In this document: in pieces, positions 26,184 to 36,217 of the stretch
How the letters are laid out: every line of letters starts with the position of its first letter
How positions within the stretch are numbered: position 1 is the first letter of the stretch
From: Candidatus Methylobacter oryzae
Lineage (GTDB): Bacteria; Pseudomonadota; Gammaproteobacteria; Methylococcales; Methylomonadaceae
Length of the DNA stretch: 64,000 nt
Assembly (NCBI RefSeq): GCF_003994235.2
Contig: NZ_RYFG02000115.1
Coordinates: 39,409 to 103,408 of the forward strand
Direction of reading: 5' to 3'
The notes under the pieces: model-generated
Told to the model about the DNA's origin: nothing
The model's input: the letters and a program-made list of their open reading frames with translations, nothing else
The model's database searches: none
Translations under genes and position numbers: made by a program

Positions 26184-27539
26184 ATGACACAAAAACTTTA
26201 TATTCAAACCAACGGTTGCCAAATGAACGAGTACGATTCCGATAAAATGCGGGATGTGCTCAATGCTTCACATGGATTTGAATTAATTGACGACCCCAAG
26301 CAAGCCGATGTTTTGCTGCTGAATACTTGTTCGATACGTGAAAAAGCGCAGGAAAAGGTATTTTCGGCGTTGGGTAAGTGGCGCAAGATTAAAGACAAGC
26401 GTCCCGATGTGATTATCGGTGTTGGCGGCTGCGTCGCCAGCCAGGAAGGTGCCGCTATCCAAAAGCGGGCTCCGTTTGTGGATATTGTATTTGGACCGCA
26501 AACCCTGCATCGCTTACCGCAGCTGCTGGATCAGGCGCGAAGTCATCAAAAAACTGTTGTCGATGTTTCCTTTCCTGAAATTGAAAAATTCGATGCATTG
26601 CCGGAACCCAGGGCGGAAGGTCCGAAGGCTTTTGTTTCTGTGATGGAAGGATGCAGCAAATATTGTACGTTCTGCGTAGTGCCTTATACCCGCGGCGAAG
26701 AAATCAGCCGCCCGTTGGATGACGTAATCGCTGAAGTTACTACATTAGCCAAGCAAGGTGTCCGGGAAATCAATCTGTTAGGCCAGAATGTTAATGCCTA
26801 CCGTGGTGTCATGGATGACGGCGATATCGCCGATTTTGCGTTATTGCTGCATTATGTGGCTGCGGTGGAAGGCATTGATCGTATTCGTTTCACCACATCG
26901 CATCCGATGGAATTTACCGATGAACTGATCGAGGCTTTTGCCGAAATTCCGCAGTTGGTTGATCATCTGCATTTGCCGGTACAAAGCGGCAGCGATCATA
27001 TCTTGAAAATGATGAAGCGCGGACATGCGCGCGCCGACTATATTGAGATTATCCGCAAGTTACGCGCAGTGCGGCCTAATATTTACTTGTCATCCGATTT
27101 TATTATCGGCTTCCCCGGTGAAACCGATGCCGAGTTTGAAGAAACGATGTCTTTCATTGAAGAAGTCGGCTTCGATCTATCTTTCAGTTTTGTTTATAGT
27201 CCGCGTCCTGGAACGCCGGCGGCTGATTTGCCGGACGATGTGCCGGCGGAAGTTAAAAAACAGCGCTTGGAACGTTTTCAAAACCGTATCAATGAAATGA
27301 CGGCTGCTATCTCGCAGAGTATGATCGGTACCGTGCAAACTGTGCTGGTTGAAGGGCAGTCTAAAAAGAATCCGTTGCAAATGCAGGGCAGAACGGAGAA
27401 TAATCGGGTCGTTAATTTTATCGGGCATCCCCGTTTGGCCGGACAGTTTGTCGATGTGCTGATTGCGGAGGCATTGCCTAATTCTCTACGAGGCCGGATA
27501 GTTGATACTTCCGTTGAAAAAATTGTTGCTAAGAATTGA
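26184..27539 (+). CDS. miaB: tRNA-2-methylthio-N6-dimethylallyladenosine synthase MiaB
   Basis: This 451-residue radical-SAM methylthiotransferase modifies A37 of tRNAs that read UNN codons. The N-terminal domain has the three cysteines for the auxiliary cluster ([31 protein letters not shown]). The radical-SAM motif is [15 protein letters not shown] (CxxxCxxC) near residue 160, and a TRAM domain closes the protein. It heads the conserved order miaB-phoH-ybeY-corC. Confidence 0.97.
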   Translation: MTQKLYIQTNGCQMNEYDSDKMRDVLNASHGFELIDDPKQADVLLLNTCSIREKAQEKVFSALGKWRKIKDKRPDVIIGVGGCVASQEGAAIQKRAPFVDIVFGPQTLHRLPQLLDQARSHQKTVVDVSFPEIEKFDALPEPRAEGPKAFVSVMEGCSKYCTFCVVPYTRGEEISRPLDDVIAEVTTLAKQGVREINLLGQNVNAYRGVMDDGDIADFALLLHYVAAVEGIDRIRFTTSHPMEFTDELIEAFAEIPQLVDHLHLPVQSGSDHILKMMKRGHARADYIEIIRKLRAVRPNIYLSSDFIIGFPGETDAEFEETMSFIEEVGFDLSFSFVYSPRPGTPAADLPDDVPAEVKKQRLERFQNRINEMTAAISQSMIGTVQTVLVEGQSKKNPLQMQGRTENNRVVNFIGHPRLAGQFVDVLIAEALPNSLRGRIVDTSVEKIVAKN

Positions 27540-27542
27540 TTT

Positions 27543-28520
27543 ATGATTTCACAGGAAATTTCTCTGTCGCCTGCCGATAATGGCCGGTTATCTAATTTTT
27601 GCGGTCAGTTTGACGCTCACTTGCGGCAGATTGAGTCGCGTCTTCAGGTCGAGATCGCTAATCGCGGCAATCAGTTTAGGGTAACGGGCTTAGACAGCTC
27701 TGTAAAGGCCGCCTGTGCCGTGATGGAAAAATTATTTGCCAGTACCGAAAAAGAACAGTTGACTTCCGAGCTCGTGCATTTAGCCATGCAGGATTCATCC
27801 ATCGAAGAGTTATTGGACGCTCCGGCAGCAACATCGTCCCAGCAAAACGTAACGATCAAGACCAAGTGCGGAATGATCAGGGGGCGAGGGATTAACCAGC
27901 AGGAATATCTGAGGAAAATTGTGACTCACGATATTAATTTTGGCGTCGGACCTGCTGGAACCGGCAAAACTTATCTGGCCGTTGCTTGTGCGATTGAATC
28001 GCTGCAAAGCGAAAAGGTCAGAAAGATTATTCTGGTGCGTCCGGCGGTAGAGGCCGGTGAAAAACTGGGTTTTTTACCGGGCGATATGGCGCAAAAAGTC
28101 GATCCTTATTTACGGCCTTTATATGATGCGCTGTACGACATGCTCGGTTTTGAACGAGTTGAAAAAATGATCGATAAAGGCATTATAGAAGTGGCGCCGT
28201 TGGCTTTTATGCGCGGCAGAACGCTGAACGATGCTTTTATTATCCTGGATGAGGCGCAGAACACCACTATCGAACAAATAAAAATGTTCCTTACTCGCGT
28301 GGGTTTCGGGTCGACGGCTGTGGTTACCGGCGATGTGACCCAGATCGATTTACCGTCGGAAAAAATGTCCGGTTTGCGGCATGTGCTTGAAGTATTAAAG
28401 AATGTGGAAGGCATCAGCTTTACTTTTTTCAATGCGCGCGACGTAGTTAGACACCCGCTAGTGCAGCGTATTGTTTGTGCGTATGAAGCTTATGAAAAGA
28501 CTCACAAGGGTGAGTCGTGA
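27543..28520 (+). CDS. ybeZ: PhoH-like ATPase (YbeZ)
   Basis: This 325-residue protein has a PhoH P-loop with Walker [20 protein letters not shown] (about residue 137) and the Walker B region [20 protein letters not shown]. YbeZ interacts with the endonuclease YbeY, encoded next with a 4-base overlap, and is thought to assist rRNA and ribosome processing. It begins three bases after miaB. Confidence 0.95.
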   Translation: MISQEISLSPADNGRLSNFCGQFDAHLRQIESRLQVEIANRGNQFRVTGLDSSVKAACAVMEKLFASTEKEQLTSELVHLAMQDSSIEELLDAPAATSSQQNVTIKTKCGMIRGRGINQQEYLRKIVTHDINFGVGPAGTGKTYLAVACAIESLQSEKVRKIILVRPAVEAGEKLGFLPGDMAQKVDPYLRPLYDALYDMLGFERVEKMIDKGIIEVAPLAFMRGRTLNDAFIILDEAQNTTIEQIKMFLTRVGFGSTAVVTGDVTQIDLPSEKMSGLRHVLEVLKNVEGISFTFFNARDVVRHPLVQRIVCAYEAYEKTHKGES

Positions 28521-28978
28521 ATCAAATAGAAGTCCAGGTTGTTTTTGAATCCGTAGAGCAGCCGGAGCGGCAACAAATCCAGCTCTGGGTTGATACGGCG
28601 CTGGAGGATTATGAACGGGACGCCGAGATTGTGGTGCGTATTGTTGACGAACAAGAAAGCGCCGAACTCAATGAGCAATACCGCCATAAGTCAGGGCCAA
28701 CCAATATCCTGAGTTTTCCTGCCGATTTGCCTGAAGGTATTGAGCTGGATTTGCTGGGCGATTTGGTCATATGCGCGCCGGTAGTGGAAAAAGAAGCGCG
28801 GGAACAAGGTAAGATATTATCGCATCATTGGGCGCATATTATTGTGCATGGCGTATTGCATTTGCTGGGTTATGATCATATCGACGACGATGAGGCCGAG
28901 CTTATGGAAAATAAAGAAATAGCAATTTTGCATAAATTACATATAAATAATCCTTATATAGAGGTAAACGATAAATGA
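28517..28978 (+). CDS. ybeY: Endoribonuclease YbeY
   Basis: This 153-residue metalloprotein carries the zinc motif [11 protein letters not shown] (HxxxHxxxxxH) near residue 113. Upstream are the family blocks [17 protein letters not shown] and [12 protein letters not shown]. YbeY acts in 16S rRNA 3'-end maturation and ribosome quality control. The GTG start shares bases with the ybeZ stop, and the stop overlaps corC by four bases. Confidence 0.96.
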   Translation: MNQIEVQVVFESVEQPERQQIQLWVDTALEDYERDAEIVVRIVDEQESAELNEQYRHKSGPTNILSFPADLPEGIELDLLGDLVICAPVVEKEAREQGKILSHHWAHIIVHGVLHLLGYDHIDDDEAELMENKEIAILHKLHINNPYIEVNDK

Positions 28979-29820
28979 GTGACGAACAACCCCCAAGTAG
29001 AAACTCCCCGCAGAAAAGCTGGGTCGATAAGATCAGCCATTTACTGACCGGGGAGCCGCAAGACCTTGAAGATCTACTTGAAATATTAAGAGAAGCCCGG
29101 GAAAAACGTTTATTGGATACGGATGCATTATCCATGATTGAAGGCGTTCTACAGGTGTCTCAGATGCGGGTCAGGGATATTATGATCCCCCGTATTCAAA
29201 TGGTTGTTGTACCCAAAGATGCCGAGCTGGAGACTATTATGCCGCTGGTTACCGAATTTGGGCATTCGCGCTATCCGGTTATCGATGGCGATCGGAGTAA
29301 AGTGGTTGGCGTGTTGTTAGCTAAAGACTTGCTGGCCCGCATTCTGGAAAACAAGACTTTGAAAGTTCATCAAATAATGCGGCCTTCATGTGTAGTGCCG
29401 GAAAGTAAGCGCTTAAACGTATTGTTGAAAGAATTGCGCACCAACGGAAACCATATGGCCATTGTTGTCGATGAGTACGGCCAGTCGGCAGGCCTGGTCA
29501 CCATTGAAGACGTGTTAGAGCAAATTGTCGGGGAGATTGAAGACGAACATGACGATCATGAAGACGAAGGTTATATTTTTCAGCGCAGTTCGAATGAATA
29601 CATGATTAAAGCGTTGACGCCTATAGAAGAGTTTGATGAATATTTTTCAACGCATCTGGCAACCGATGAATACGACACCATCGGCGGTTTTGTTGTGAGT
29701 CAGCTTGAGCATATGCCCAAAAAAGGCGAGAGTCTTGTCGTCGATACAATGAAGTTTGAAGTTATTCGGGCAGATAGCCGACGCGTACATTTGCTAAAAC
29801 TAAAAATAATTGAGCACTGA
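28975..29820 (+). CDS. corC: CorC/YbeX CBS-domain protein
   Basis: This 281-residue cytosolic protein has two CBS domains ([31 protein letters not shown]) and a C-terminal CorC_HlyC domain ([20 protein letters not shown]). [20 protein letters not shown] is highly typical. It has been linked to Mg/Co efflux and, through its operon, to ribosome maturation. Last gene of miaB-ybeZ-ybeY-corC. In the convergent gap after it, CCCTGCTTGC (29847) and GCAAGCAGGG (29888) form a 10-bp inverted repeat. Confidence 0.95.
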   Translation: MSDEQPPSRNSPQKSWVDKISHLLTGEPQDLEDLLEILREAREKRLLDTDALSMIEGVLQVSQMRVRDIMIPRIQMVVVPKDAELETIMPLVTEFGHSRYPVIDGDRSKVVGVLLAKDLLARILENKTLKVHQIMRPSCVVPESKRLNVLLKELRTNGNHMAIVVDEYGQSAGLVTIEDVLEQIVGEIEDEHDDHEDEGYIFQRSSNEYMIKALTPIEEFDEYFSTHLATDEYDTIGGFVVSQLEHMPKKGESLVVDTMKFEVIRADSRRVHLLKLKIIEH

Positions 29821-29905
29821 CTTACCGTGGCGTAGGACTGCGATAGCCCTGCTTGCGTTACCTGAAAATTGGTTGATCTGTAGCAAAGCAAGCAGGGAAT
29901 TCAAC

Positions 29906-30289
29906 TTAATCGTATTTGATGTATTTAAATCTCGGATCATCCGGCGTTCCTTCCAATGCGCCGCCCTCTTTACCGGGTTGCCACATGATCACTTCTTCGA
30001 TTTTATGCGCTAATTCGAAATCTTTGTTGGTAATGCCTTTTGCCGCGTGGTTCATTAACTTAACGATCACAAAGGCATAAGAAACGGTGAGGTCCGGATG
30101 ATGGAATGCGGCTTCAGCCAAGTGTCCTACCGTATTAACTACCATTAATGTCGCTTTCCAACCGCTGGTTTTATATTTACGTCGAATCCAGCCGTTTTCG
30201 TAATACCAGTGCGGTAATTCCTCCTTTAATCGCTGTTCGATATCGGCATCGGAATAAGTGTCTTCATGTGTACGTTCTCTCCAGCCCAT
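29906..30289 (-). CDS. phhB: Pterin-4a-carbinolamine dehydratase family protein
   Basis: This 127-residue protein has the HHPDL motif (AAFHHPDLTVSY) and a downstream H (ELAHKIEEVI), which form the catalytic triad pattern of PCD/DCoH. The enzyme dehydrates 4a-hydroxy-tetrahydropterin. It is slightly longer than the usual ~110 residues, with a C-terminal tail. No phenylalanine hydroxylase gene is adjacent, so the physiological substrate here is open. In methylotrophs pterin-related variants exist, but nothing in this sequence decides that. Confidence 0.82.
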   Translation of the reverse strand: MGWRERTHEDTYSDADIEQRLKEELPHWYYENGWIRRKYKTSGWKATLMVVNTVGHLAEAAFHHPDLTVSYAFVIVKLMNHAAKGITNKDFELAHKIEEVIMWQPGKEGGALEGTPDDPRFKYIKYD

Positions 30290-30346
30290 AATGACTCACC
30301 TCATGCTTGTTTGCTTATGAGAAACCCGGATAACCTAATCTTAGAG

Positions 30347-30946
30347 CTAGTTCTCCGGCTCCTGATGTGTGGCTTCGCAGCCTTGTTGATAAAAAGTAAA
30401 TGACGGTGCGAACGGGACAATATCAATCGTTAAAGTTGTTTGTTGTTGGAATGATTTAACCGCACCGGCCACGCTATTGCGGAAGTTGGTAGACAATTGT
30501 TTGGTCAGTTTTTCTTGTGCTTGATCTGCGCCCAACGCAAAAGGATCTTCTGCAAGATTGGTTGCATTGATCGCATCTTGTAGCGCTTCTAGCGAAAATG
30601 CTTGGATTTTATTTTCAAAGTCGCCGAAAATTTTCGTTCCTTTCTCGCTTTTGATTCTCTCTACGTCGGCTGGATAAGCATAAACGAGAAATGCACCTTT
30701 GGCGCCTTGAAAATTGTTTTTACAGGCTCCGCCATCCATGATCCTGACCAAGCTTAATGTTTTGTCGTCTTTAGTCCAGGTTAGCGGTGGATTCTGGCCG
30801 GACTGTTGCGATGAGTTCTCGGATATTGGCGGGCGTTTATCAGGAGCCGGCATAGCGCTTACGTCGTTTTTAATTTCTTGGGTAGTAGAACATGCGGTCA
30901 ATACAATACAGGCGATAGCGATTAGAATGTGTATGCTTGCTTTCAT
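30347..30946 (-). CDS. Hypothetical lipoprotein
   Basis: This 199-residue protein starts with MKASIHILIAIACIVLTACS. That is a signal peptide with lipobox LTAC, giving acylation at Cys19. A proline-rich linker follows, then a domain of about 130 residues with two cysteines (GGACKNN and QQGCEAT) at opposite ends that may form a disulfide. I do not recognise the family. It stands alone, upstream of phhB on the same strand. Confidence 0.65.
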   Translation of the reverse strand: MKASIHILIAIACIVLTACSTTQEIKNDVSAMPAPDKRPPISENSSQQSGQNPPLTWTKDDKTLSLVRIMDGGACKNNFQGAKGAFLVYAYPADVERIKSEKGTKIFGDFENKIQAFSLEALQDAINATNLAEDPFALGADQAQEKLTKQLSTNFRNSVAGAVKSFQQQTTLTIDIVPFAPSFTFYQQGCEATHQEPEN

Positions 30947-31230
30947 AAATTACAGTGTTTTGTTAAGTACGATTATTCTGTCTGTAAACATTGTAATCTT
31001 TAAAAAGTCATTAGGTAAAAAATATGATTACGAGCCGGTAAACCGTAAGATATAAAAAACGAAGACACTGATTACGTATAGCTCTTCTAAGCGTTTGATC
31101 GTTTTTTAAAATAAATATCCGAGCCTATATCCATTACGAAAATTTTATTACGGTAGAATTAAAATTTCGCTTTACAAGCTTGTCATAAATAATTAAAAAG
31201 TGAATTTTTAAAGCTAGATTGATTACGACT

Positions 31231-31473
31231 ATGAAAGTTTCTAAATCCGTACCAGATAAATCAGCGCCTGAAGTTGGTGTCGACAAAAACAAAGATGAAG
31301 TTGATCTTGATGTTGAAGGCTTCGATTTGAGCAATGAATATATAACACTTCCTAATGAAAGTGAGCGAGCGGCAAAGAAAATGGCGGCGCGCAGGAAGAT
31401 TGAGTTGTACTGGGAGAAAAAACGCCTACAGGAACAGCTTGGTGAGTTTTATGATGAGGATCTCGATTTTTAA
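31231..31473 (+). CDS. Small acidic-basic protein, resembles PA3496 family
   Basis: This 80-residue protein from ATG 31231 has an acidic N-terminal half (KDEVDLDVEGFDLS). Its basic helical C-terminus, ARRKIELYWEKKRLQEQLGE, recalls the short PA3496-type proteins of Pseudomonas, whose role is unclear. A TTG at 31219 could add four residues. The family link is from memory of the C-terminal pattern and is tentative. Composition is protein-like, and no alternative gene occupies this stretch. Confidence 0.55.
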   Translation: MKVSKSVPDKSAPEVGVDKNKDEVDLDVEGFDLSNEYITLPNESERAAKKMAARRKIELYWEKKRLQEQLGEFYDEDLDF

Positions 31474-31670
31474 TTGAGTAGTAACAGCCTGAGGAGTCAG
31501 GTTGCGTTTATTTATTGTAAGGAAATAATAGAGTTTTTTGTTAAGTAACAGATTTTGCAGTCGAAAGTCGGCTGGATGATCATGTTCAGCCGATTATTCA
31601 ATCCGGTTTGCACGTTTTTCGGTTAATATTATCGCCCGTTGGTGAGTTTTCTTTTTGCAATCCGGATACC

Positions 31671-33611
31671 ATGACTATTTTTACCCCTGTTACAGCAGTC
31701 CATTACTTAAATAAAGCGTGTTTGTTAATTTTTCTTATTGTTTGTTTCGGCACAGCATCCGCCAAAGAACACTCCTTTCTTGTTCTCAATTATCACGACA
31801 TACTTACCGCAGAAGACGCTCAACGTTCACTTGATAAGATGGATGTCGGTGTCGAGCATCTTGAACAGCATCTGGACTGGTTGAAAAAAAAAGGTTTCAA
31901 GATTGTCAGCGTACAGAATGTCCTTGATGCGGCCGCGGGCAAAGACTCATTGCCCGATAAGGCCGCGCTGTTGACCTTTGACGACGGTTATCTGAGTTTT
32001 TACACGCGAGTTTTTCCGCTGTTAAAAAAATATCATTATCCTGCCACGGTGGCGCTGGTGGGTACCTGGATGGACGGTAATGTCACTGCTGACGAACCGG
32101 GCAAGCCCTTGCTGAACTGGGCACAGGTAAGAGAAATGGTGCAGTCCGGTTTAGTCGAAGTGGCCTCGCACAGTTACGATTTGCATAAAGGTATTAATGC
32201 GAATCCGCAAGCCAATTCCCAGGCTGCCGCGGTTACGCGTTTATATGACGATCCGATGCTGGTTTATGAAACCGATGAACAGTATCGTGAACGTATCCAT
32301 GCCGCTTTACGAAAAAGCGCCGAATTCATCTTTCAACATGCCGGAATCAGGCCCCGAGTGATGGTTTGGCCGTATGGAGAATATAACCAAATCACCATTC
32401 AGGCATCGCGTGAGGCTGGAATGCCGATGACGATGGGATTGTTGGACGGTACTAATACAATAGCGGATGTCAGCGCTTTACGCCGCTTGATTATGGTCGA
32501 TAATCCCGACGTTGATCAATTTGCAAAAATTGTTACCGGGCTACGCGTCGATCAGTCTTTACGAGTAGCGCATCTGGATATGGATTATCTTTACGATAAG
32601 GATTCCGAGCAAAGCGAGCATAATCTGGATGCCGTGATTCAGCGCATCAAAGACATGCACATCAATACCGTTTATTTGCAGGCCTATGCCGACCCAGACG
32701 GCGACGGTAATGCCGATGCGTTATATTTTCCGAATCGGCACTTGCCGGTAAAACAGGATTTGTTCAGCCGGGTTGCCTGGCAATTAAAAACGAAAGCAAG
32801 AGTTAGGGTGTATGCCTGGATGCCTATCATGGCTTATCGTGGCAAAGCGCCGGAGTCCTGGTATGTCCAGGAATGGCGCGACGGCAAGACGCAAAAAGCC
32901 AGTCATGTTTATACCCGTCTTTCACCGTTTAATCCCGAAGCGCGTCAATATGTGGCTGAAATTTATGAAGACTTAGCCAAGCATTGCAGCTTTGACGGCA
33001 TCCTGTTTCATGATGACGGAATTTTGTCGGATTATGAGGACGTATCGCCGCTAGCGTTGGCTTATGCGAAAGAGGTATGGGGCTTGCCCGATCAATTTGA
33101 GCAATTGCACGCAACCAGTGAAATGCGCATGGCTTGGGCACAACATAAAACCGAGCTGATCAATCAATTTACCGACGAGTTGGCAAGCCGGGTACGCATT
33201 TATCGGCCTGGCATAAAGACCGCGCGCAACATTTATGCGTTGCCTTTGTTGCAGCCCTACAGCGAGGAATGGTATGCGCAGTCTTTTAAATCTTTCTTGG
33301 CGCATTACGATTATGTCGCTATTGAAGCCATGCCGTTTATGGAAGAGGCTGAAAATCCCGATCAGTGGCTTACGGAACTGGTAAAAACGGCGGCCAAACA
33401 GCCTGAAGGGCTCAAAAAGACCGTGTTCGAGTTGCAATCGGTCAACTGGAAAAACCAGCAGAAAGTTCCAATGCCGGTATTTAACGGGCAATTGGAATTA
33501 CTGAAAAAGCTTGGCGTCAATCATATCGGTTACTATCCCGATAATGTTTTTGAGGATCAGCCGCGCTTGGCGGATTTACAACAACATTTTTCACTTCCTA
33601 CACAGCCTTAA
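31671..33611 (+). CDS. pgaB: Poly-beta-1,6-N-acetyl-D-glucosamine deacetylase PgaB
   Basis: This 646-residue exported protein partly deacetylates the exopolysaccharide PNAG before export. A signal-like segment covers residues ~10-30. The CE4 deacetylase domain has LNYHDI, the metal Asp pair in LLTFDDGYLSFY, and ASHSYDLHKG. The C-terminal glycoside hydrolase domain begins near VAHLDMDYLYD and includes VYLQAYADPDGDGNADALYF and GILFHDDGILSDYED. ATG 31671 is chosen over the TTG at 31608 because the signal peptide then begins sensibly. First gene of pgaBCD; pgaA does not precede it. Confidence 0.92.
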   Translation: MTIFTPVTAVHYLNKACLLIFLIVCFGTASAKEHSFLVLNYHDILTAEDAQRSLDKMDVGVEHLEQHLDWLKKKGFKIVSVQNVLDAAAGKDSLPDKAALLTFDDGYLSFYTRVFPLLKKYHYPATVALVGTWMDGNVTADEPGKPLLNWAQVREMVQSGLVEVASHSYDLHKGINANPQANSQAAAVTRLYDDPMLVYETDEQYRERIHAALRKSAEFIFQHAGIRPRVMVWPYGEYNQITIQASREAGMPMTMGLLDGTNTIADVSALRRLIMVDNPDVDQFAKIVTGLRVDQSLRVAHLDMDYLYDKDSEQSEHNLDAVIQRIKDMHINTVYLQAYADPDGDGNADALYFPNRHLPVKQDLFSRVAWQLKTKARVRVYAWMPIMAYRGKAPESWYVQEWRDGKTQKASHVYTRLSPFNPEARQYVAEIYEDLAKHCSFDGILFHDDGILSDYEDVSPLALAYAKEVWGLPDQFEQLHATSEMRMAWAQHKTELINQFTDELASRVRIYRPGIKTARNIYALPLLQPYSEEWYAQSFKSFLAHYDYVAIEAMPFMEEAENPDQWLTELVKTAAKQPEGLKKTVFELQSVNWKNQQKVPMPVFNGQLELLKKLGVNHIGYYPDNVFEDQPRLADLQQHFSLPTQP

Positions 33612-33672
33612 CCATGTCTTTTGTTTTAATTAACCTGAATAAGTCGGGCAATGCCGTTTGCCCTGAAAAATC

Positions 33673-35001
33673 ATGAATACTTCATTGCAGAGCCTGACTG
33701 TTATATTGCAGAGCCAATGGCATGATTTTGTTTCTGTATGGGAGCCGCTGGATGATTACATTCAAGGGTTTATTTATTATTATCCTTTGTTTATGGCCTA
33801 TATTTGGATGTTTGGCGCGATTATTTTTTATTTTCGCTACGAATGGCATCAGCAAGGCAATGCCGAACATCTGCCCGAATTAACGGAATATCCGCCTGTT
33901 TCTATTTTGATTCCTTGTTACAACGAAGAGGATAATGTTCGCGAAACGGTGGAAATTCTATTACACCAGAAGTATCCGGATTTTGAGATTATTGCCGTTA
34001 ACGACGGTAGTAAAGATAACACCCTGGAGATACTGCAGGAGTTAGCCGGACAGCACGACCAGCTTCGCGTGGTCAATTTGCATACCAATCAGGGCAAGGC
34101 AATGGGCTTGCGTACCGCTGCGTTACTGGCCAACAGCGAAATCCTGATTTGCATAGACGGCGATGCGTTGCTGGCGCCCGAAGCTATTGCCTGGATGGTA
34201 AGGCATTTTCAGGATAATCCGAATGTCGGCGCCGTTACCGGCAATCCGCGCATTCGCAACCGTTCCACGTTATTAGGGCGGATTCAGGTCGGCGAATTTT
34301 CGGCTATCGTCGGCATGATCAAGCGGGCGCAACGGTCTTATGGACAGGTATTTACCGTCTCAGGCGTTATCGCGGCTTTTCGTAAATCCGCATTGCACGA
34401 TGTCGGTTATTGGAGTAACGACATGGTCACCGAAGATATCGACATCAGTTGGAAACTGCAACTGGCCGGCTGGTCGATCTATTTTGAACCGAACGCATTG
34501 TGCTGGGTGCTGATGCCGGAAACGCTGAATGGTTTATGGAAGCAGCGCTCGCGTTGGGCTCAGGGCGGAACCGAAGTGTTGTTGCGTTATTTTCGCGGCC
34601 TATTCCGCTGGTCGTCCCGGGGCATGTGGCTGTTGTACGGCGAATGCCTGATCAGCATTTGTTGGGCATTTTTGATACTGTTGCACGTGCTTTACGTTCC
34701 GGTGGAATTGTTTAGCGAATCGACCAATGAGTCGCTGCACGATCTTAGCCCGAATTGGACCAGCATGCTGCTGAGCCTGACTTGTCTTATACAATTCGGA
34801 GTCAGCCTGTTCATCGATTCGCATTACGAATCCCGTACCGGAGGCGTATCGAGATACTATTACTGGATGGTGTGGTATCCGATCGTGTACTGGCTTATCA
34901 ACGTCGGTACTACCATTATCGGCTCGGTCAGGGCGATAAAAAAGAAACGCGGGCAACGCGCCATCTGGGTAACCGTGGACAGAGGCTTGCGCGAAAAATG
35001 A
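33673..35001 (+). CDS. pgaC: Poly-beta-1,6-N-acetyl-D-glucosamine synthase PgaC
   Basis: This 442-residue membrane GT2 glycosyltransferase polymerises UDP-GlcNAc into PNAG. Motifs in order are VSILIPCYNEEDN, IIAVNDGSKDN, CIDGDALLAPEA, VTEDIDISWKLQ and KQRSRWAQGGTEVL (Q/RxxRW). Membrane helices occur at the N-terminus and in the last ~130 residues. It lies 61 bases after pgaB and overlaps pgaD by ATGA. In E. coli the PgaC-PgaD complex is activated by c-di-GMP. Confidence 0.95.
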   Translation: MNTSLQSLTVILQSQWHDFVSVWEPLDDYIQGFIYYYPLFMAYIWMFGAIIFYFRYEWHQQGNAEHLPELTEYPPVSILIPCYNEEDNVRETVEILLHQKYPDFEIIAVNDGSKDNTLEILQELAGQHDQLRVVNLHTNQGKAMGLRTAALLANSEILICIDGDALLAPEAIAWMVRHFQDNPNVGAVTGNPRIRNRSTLLGRIQVGEFSAIVGMIKRAQRSYGQVFTVSGVIAAFRKSALHDVGYWSNDMVTEDIDISWKLQLAGWSIYFEPNALCWVLMPETLNGLWKQRSRWAQGGTEVLLRYFRGLFRWSSRGMWLLYGECLISICWAFLILLHVLYVPVELFSESTNESLHDLSPNWTSMLLSLTCLIQFGVSLFIDSHYESRTGGVSRYYYWMVWYPIVYWLINVGTTIIGSVRAIKKKRGQRAIWVTVDRGLREK

Positions 35002-35444
35002 AAGAATACATTATTAATACACCGCAGCTACAAAGCTTGCAAAAACGGGTTGGGGCCGTATTGGCTTGGGCTGTTTGCTGGACCATGTGGATTTATTTGT
35101 TGGTTCCGTTGGCCACTTTAATTAGCTGGGTGCTCGGCGATAGAAAGATGATCAACGAAATGCGCTGGTTTGGCGGCTATAAAAGCTTGCTGGAACTGAT
35201 GCAGATTTACGTTGTAACCTTACTGGTGATGGTTGCACTTTGGTTGTGCTGGATTATCTACCGCGCTTTACGGAGCAGGGTGCTAATTCCATCGGCTAAT
35301 AATATTGTTAACGATGCGGAATTGTGCGCGTTTTATCAGGTAAAAAACGATGAATTGCAACAGTGCCGGAAGGTGGCGTTGATTACCGTTTATTTTGACG
35401 ATCACGGGCATATTGTTCATCTTGATCCGCATATAGACCGATAG
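34998..35444 (+). CDS. pgaD: PgaD, PNAG synthase accessory subunit
   Basis: The 148-residue protein begins at ATG 34998, which shares four bases with the pgaC stop. A longer open frame runs upstream through pgaC but is a shadow. It has two membrane helices (about residues 20-50 and 70-95: WAVCWTMWIYLLVPL, VVTLLVMVALWLCWIIYRAL) and the GDRKM..EMRWFGGY stretch between them. PgaD proteins are small two-helix partners that stabilise PgaC and help bind c-di-GMP. Confidence 0.85.
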   Translation: MKEYIINTPQLQSLQKRVGAVLAWAVCWTMWIYLLVPLATLISWVLGDRKMINEMRWFGGYKSLLELMQIYVVTLLVMVALWLCWIIYRALRSRVLIPSANNIVNDAELCAFYQVKNDELQQCRKVALITVYFDDHGHIVHLDPHIDR

Positions 35445-35631
35445 ATGTTGCTCGTCTACGTGTGAAACTTGCTAGCATGAGCGGCTTTAAGTACTCGTAC
35501 CAATTATGTTGCCGTTGAAACTACCGTACATTTTAAATTAAAAAATGATAATTTGGGCAGGGGAACGTAGTCCGCTAAATTACTAGCGATAGTTTCTTCA
35601 TTTAGTGCTTATCCGATAGCTGTACATTCTT

Positions 35632-35664
35632 TATAATCCGGTAGCAAATACATGTTTACCGGAT
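35632..35664 (+). promoter_or_regulatory. TATAAT box overlapping an inverted repeat (candidate operator)
   Basis: A perfect TATAAT at 35632-35637 has only a poor -35 (TTATCC, 17-base spacing). An inverted repeat ATCCGGTA (35636-35643) / TACCGGAT (35657-35664), with 13 bases between arms, covers the -10 end, the start site and the region just before the ribosome site AAGAGG. That layout suits a repressor operator or a leader hairpin controlling the flavin reductase-like gene. Confidence 0.45.
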
Positions 35665-35680
35665 AACAAGAGGTCCTAAT

Positions 35681-36217
35681 ATGTCGAAAGAAGCTTTCCC
35701 CTTGTCTAGGGTTTATGGCCTGCTTGAGCCGGGGCCGGTTGTGCTGCTTACTACCGCCAGAGAAGGACGAGCCAATATTATGACTTTGTCGTGGCACACG
35801 ATGTTGGAGTTTGAGCCGCCGCTGGTTGGCTGCGTGATCAGCAGCGGGAACTTCAGTTTTGATAATTTGAAAGCAACCAAGAAATGTGTAATCAATATCC
35901 CAACGGTGGAATTGGCGCAGAAGGTAGTCGATTGCGGGAATTGTTCCGGCCGAACGGTCGACAAGTTCAATGCGTTCGGACTCACGCCAGTGGCAGCCTC
36001 GCATGTCGATGCGCCGCTTATCGATGAATGTTACGCGAATCTTGAATGCAAGGTTGTCGACGAGGATATGGTCGAAAAATATAATCTCTTTGTTTTAAAA
36101 GTTGTTAATGCCTGGATTGACCCAAACAAGAAAAATCCACAGACGATTCATCATCTTGGCGAAGGTGCGTTCATGGTTGCCGGCGAAAGAATCCAGCTGC
36201 CTTCCAAGATGAAATAA
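35681..36217 (+). CDS. Flavin reductase-like (FMN-binding) protein
   Basis: This 178-residue protein of the DIM6/NTAB flavin-reductase-like family shows the start PLSRVYGLLEPGPVVLLTT and TLSWHTMLEFEPPLVGCVIS, the FMN-contact region. CVINIPTVELAQKVVDCGN is typical too. Relatives are NAD(P)H:FMN oxidoreductases or uncharacterised flavoproteins. It is a single gene with its own candidate operator. Its stop directly abuts the stop of ycgN on the other strand with no spacer. Confidence 0.8.
   Translation: MSKEAFPLSRVYGLLEPGPVVLLTTAREGRANIMTLSWHTMLEFEPPLVGCVISSGNFSFDNLKATKKCVINIPTVELAQKVVDCGNCSGRTVDKFNAFGLTPVAASHVDAPLIDECYANLECKVVDEDMVEKYNLFVLKVVNAWIDPNKKNPQTIHHLGEGAFMVAGERIQLPSKMK

Noticed and set aside
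34755..34997. Upstream extension of the pgaD frame inside pgaC
   Set aside because: It is a shadow of pgaC in another frame; pgaD proper starts at the ATGA overlap at 34998.
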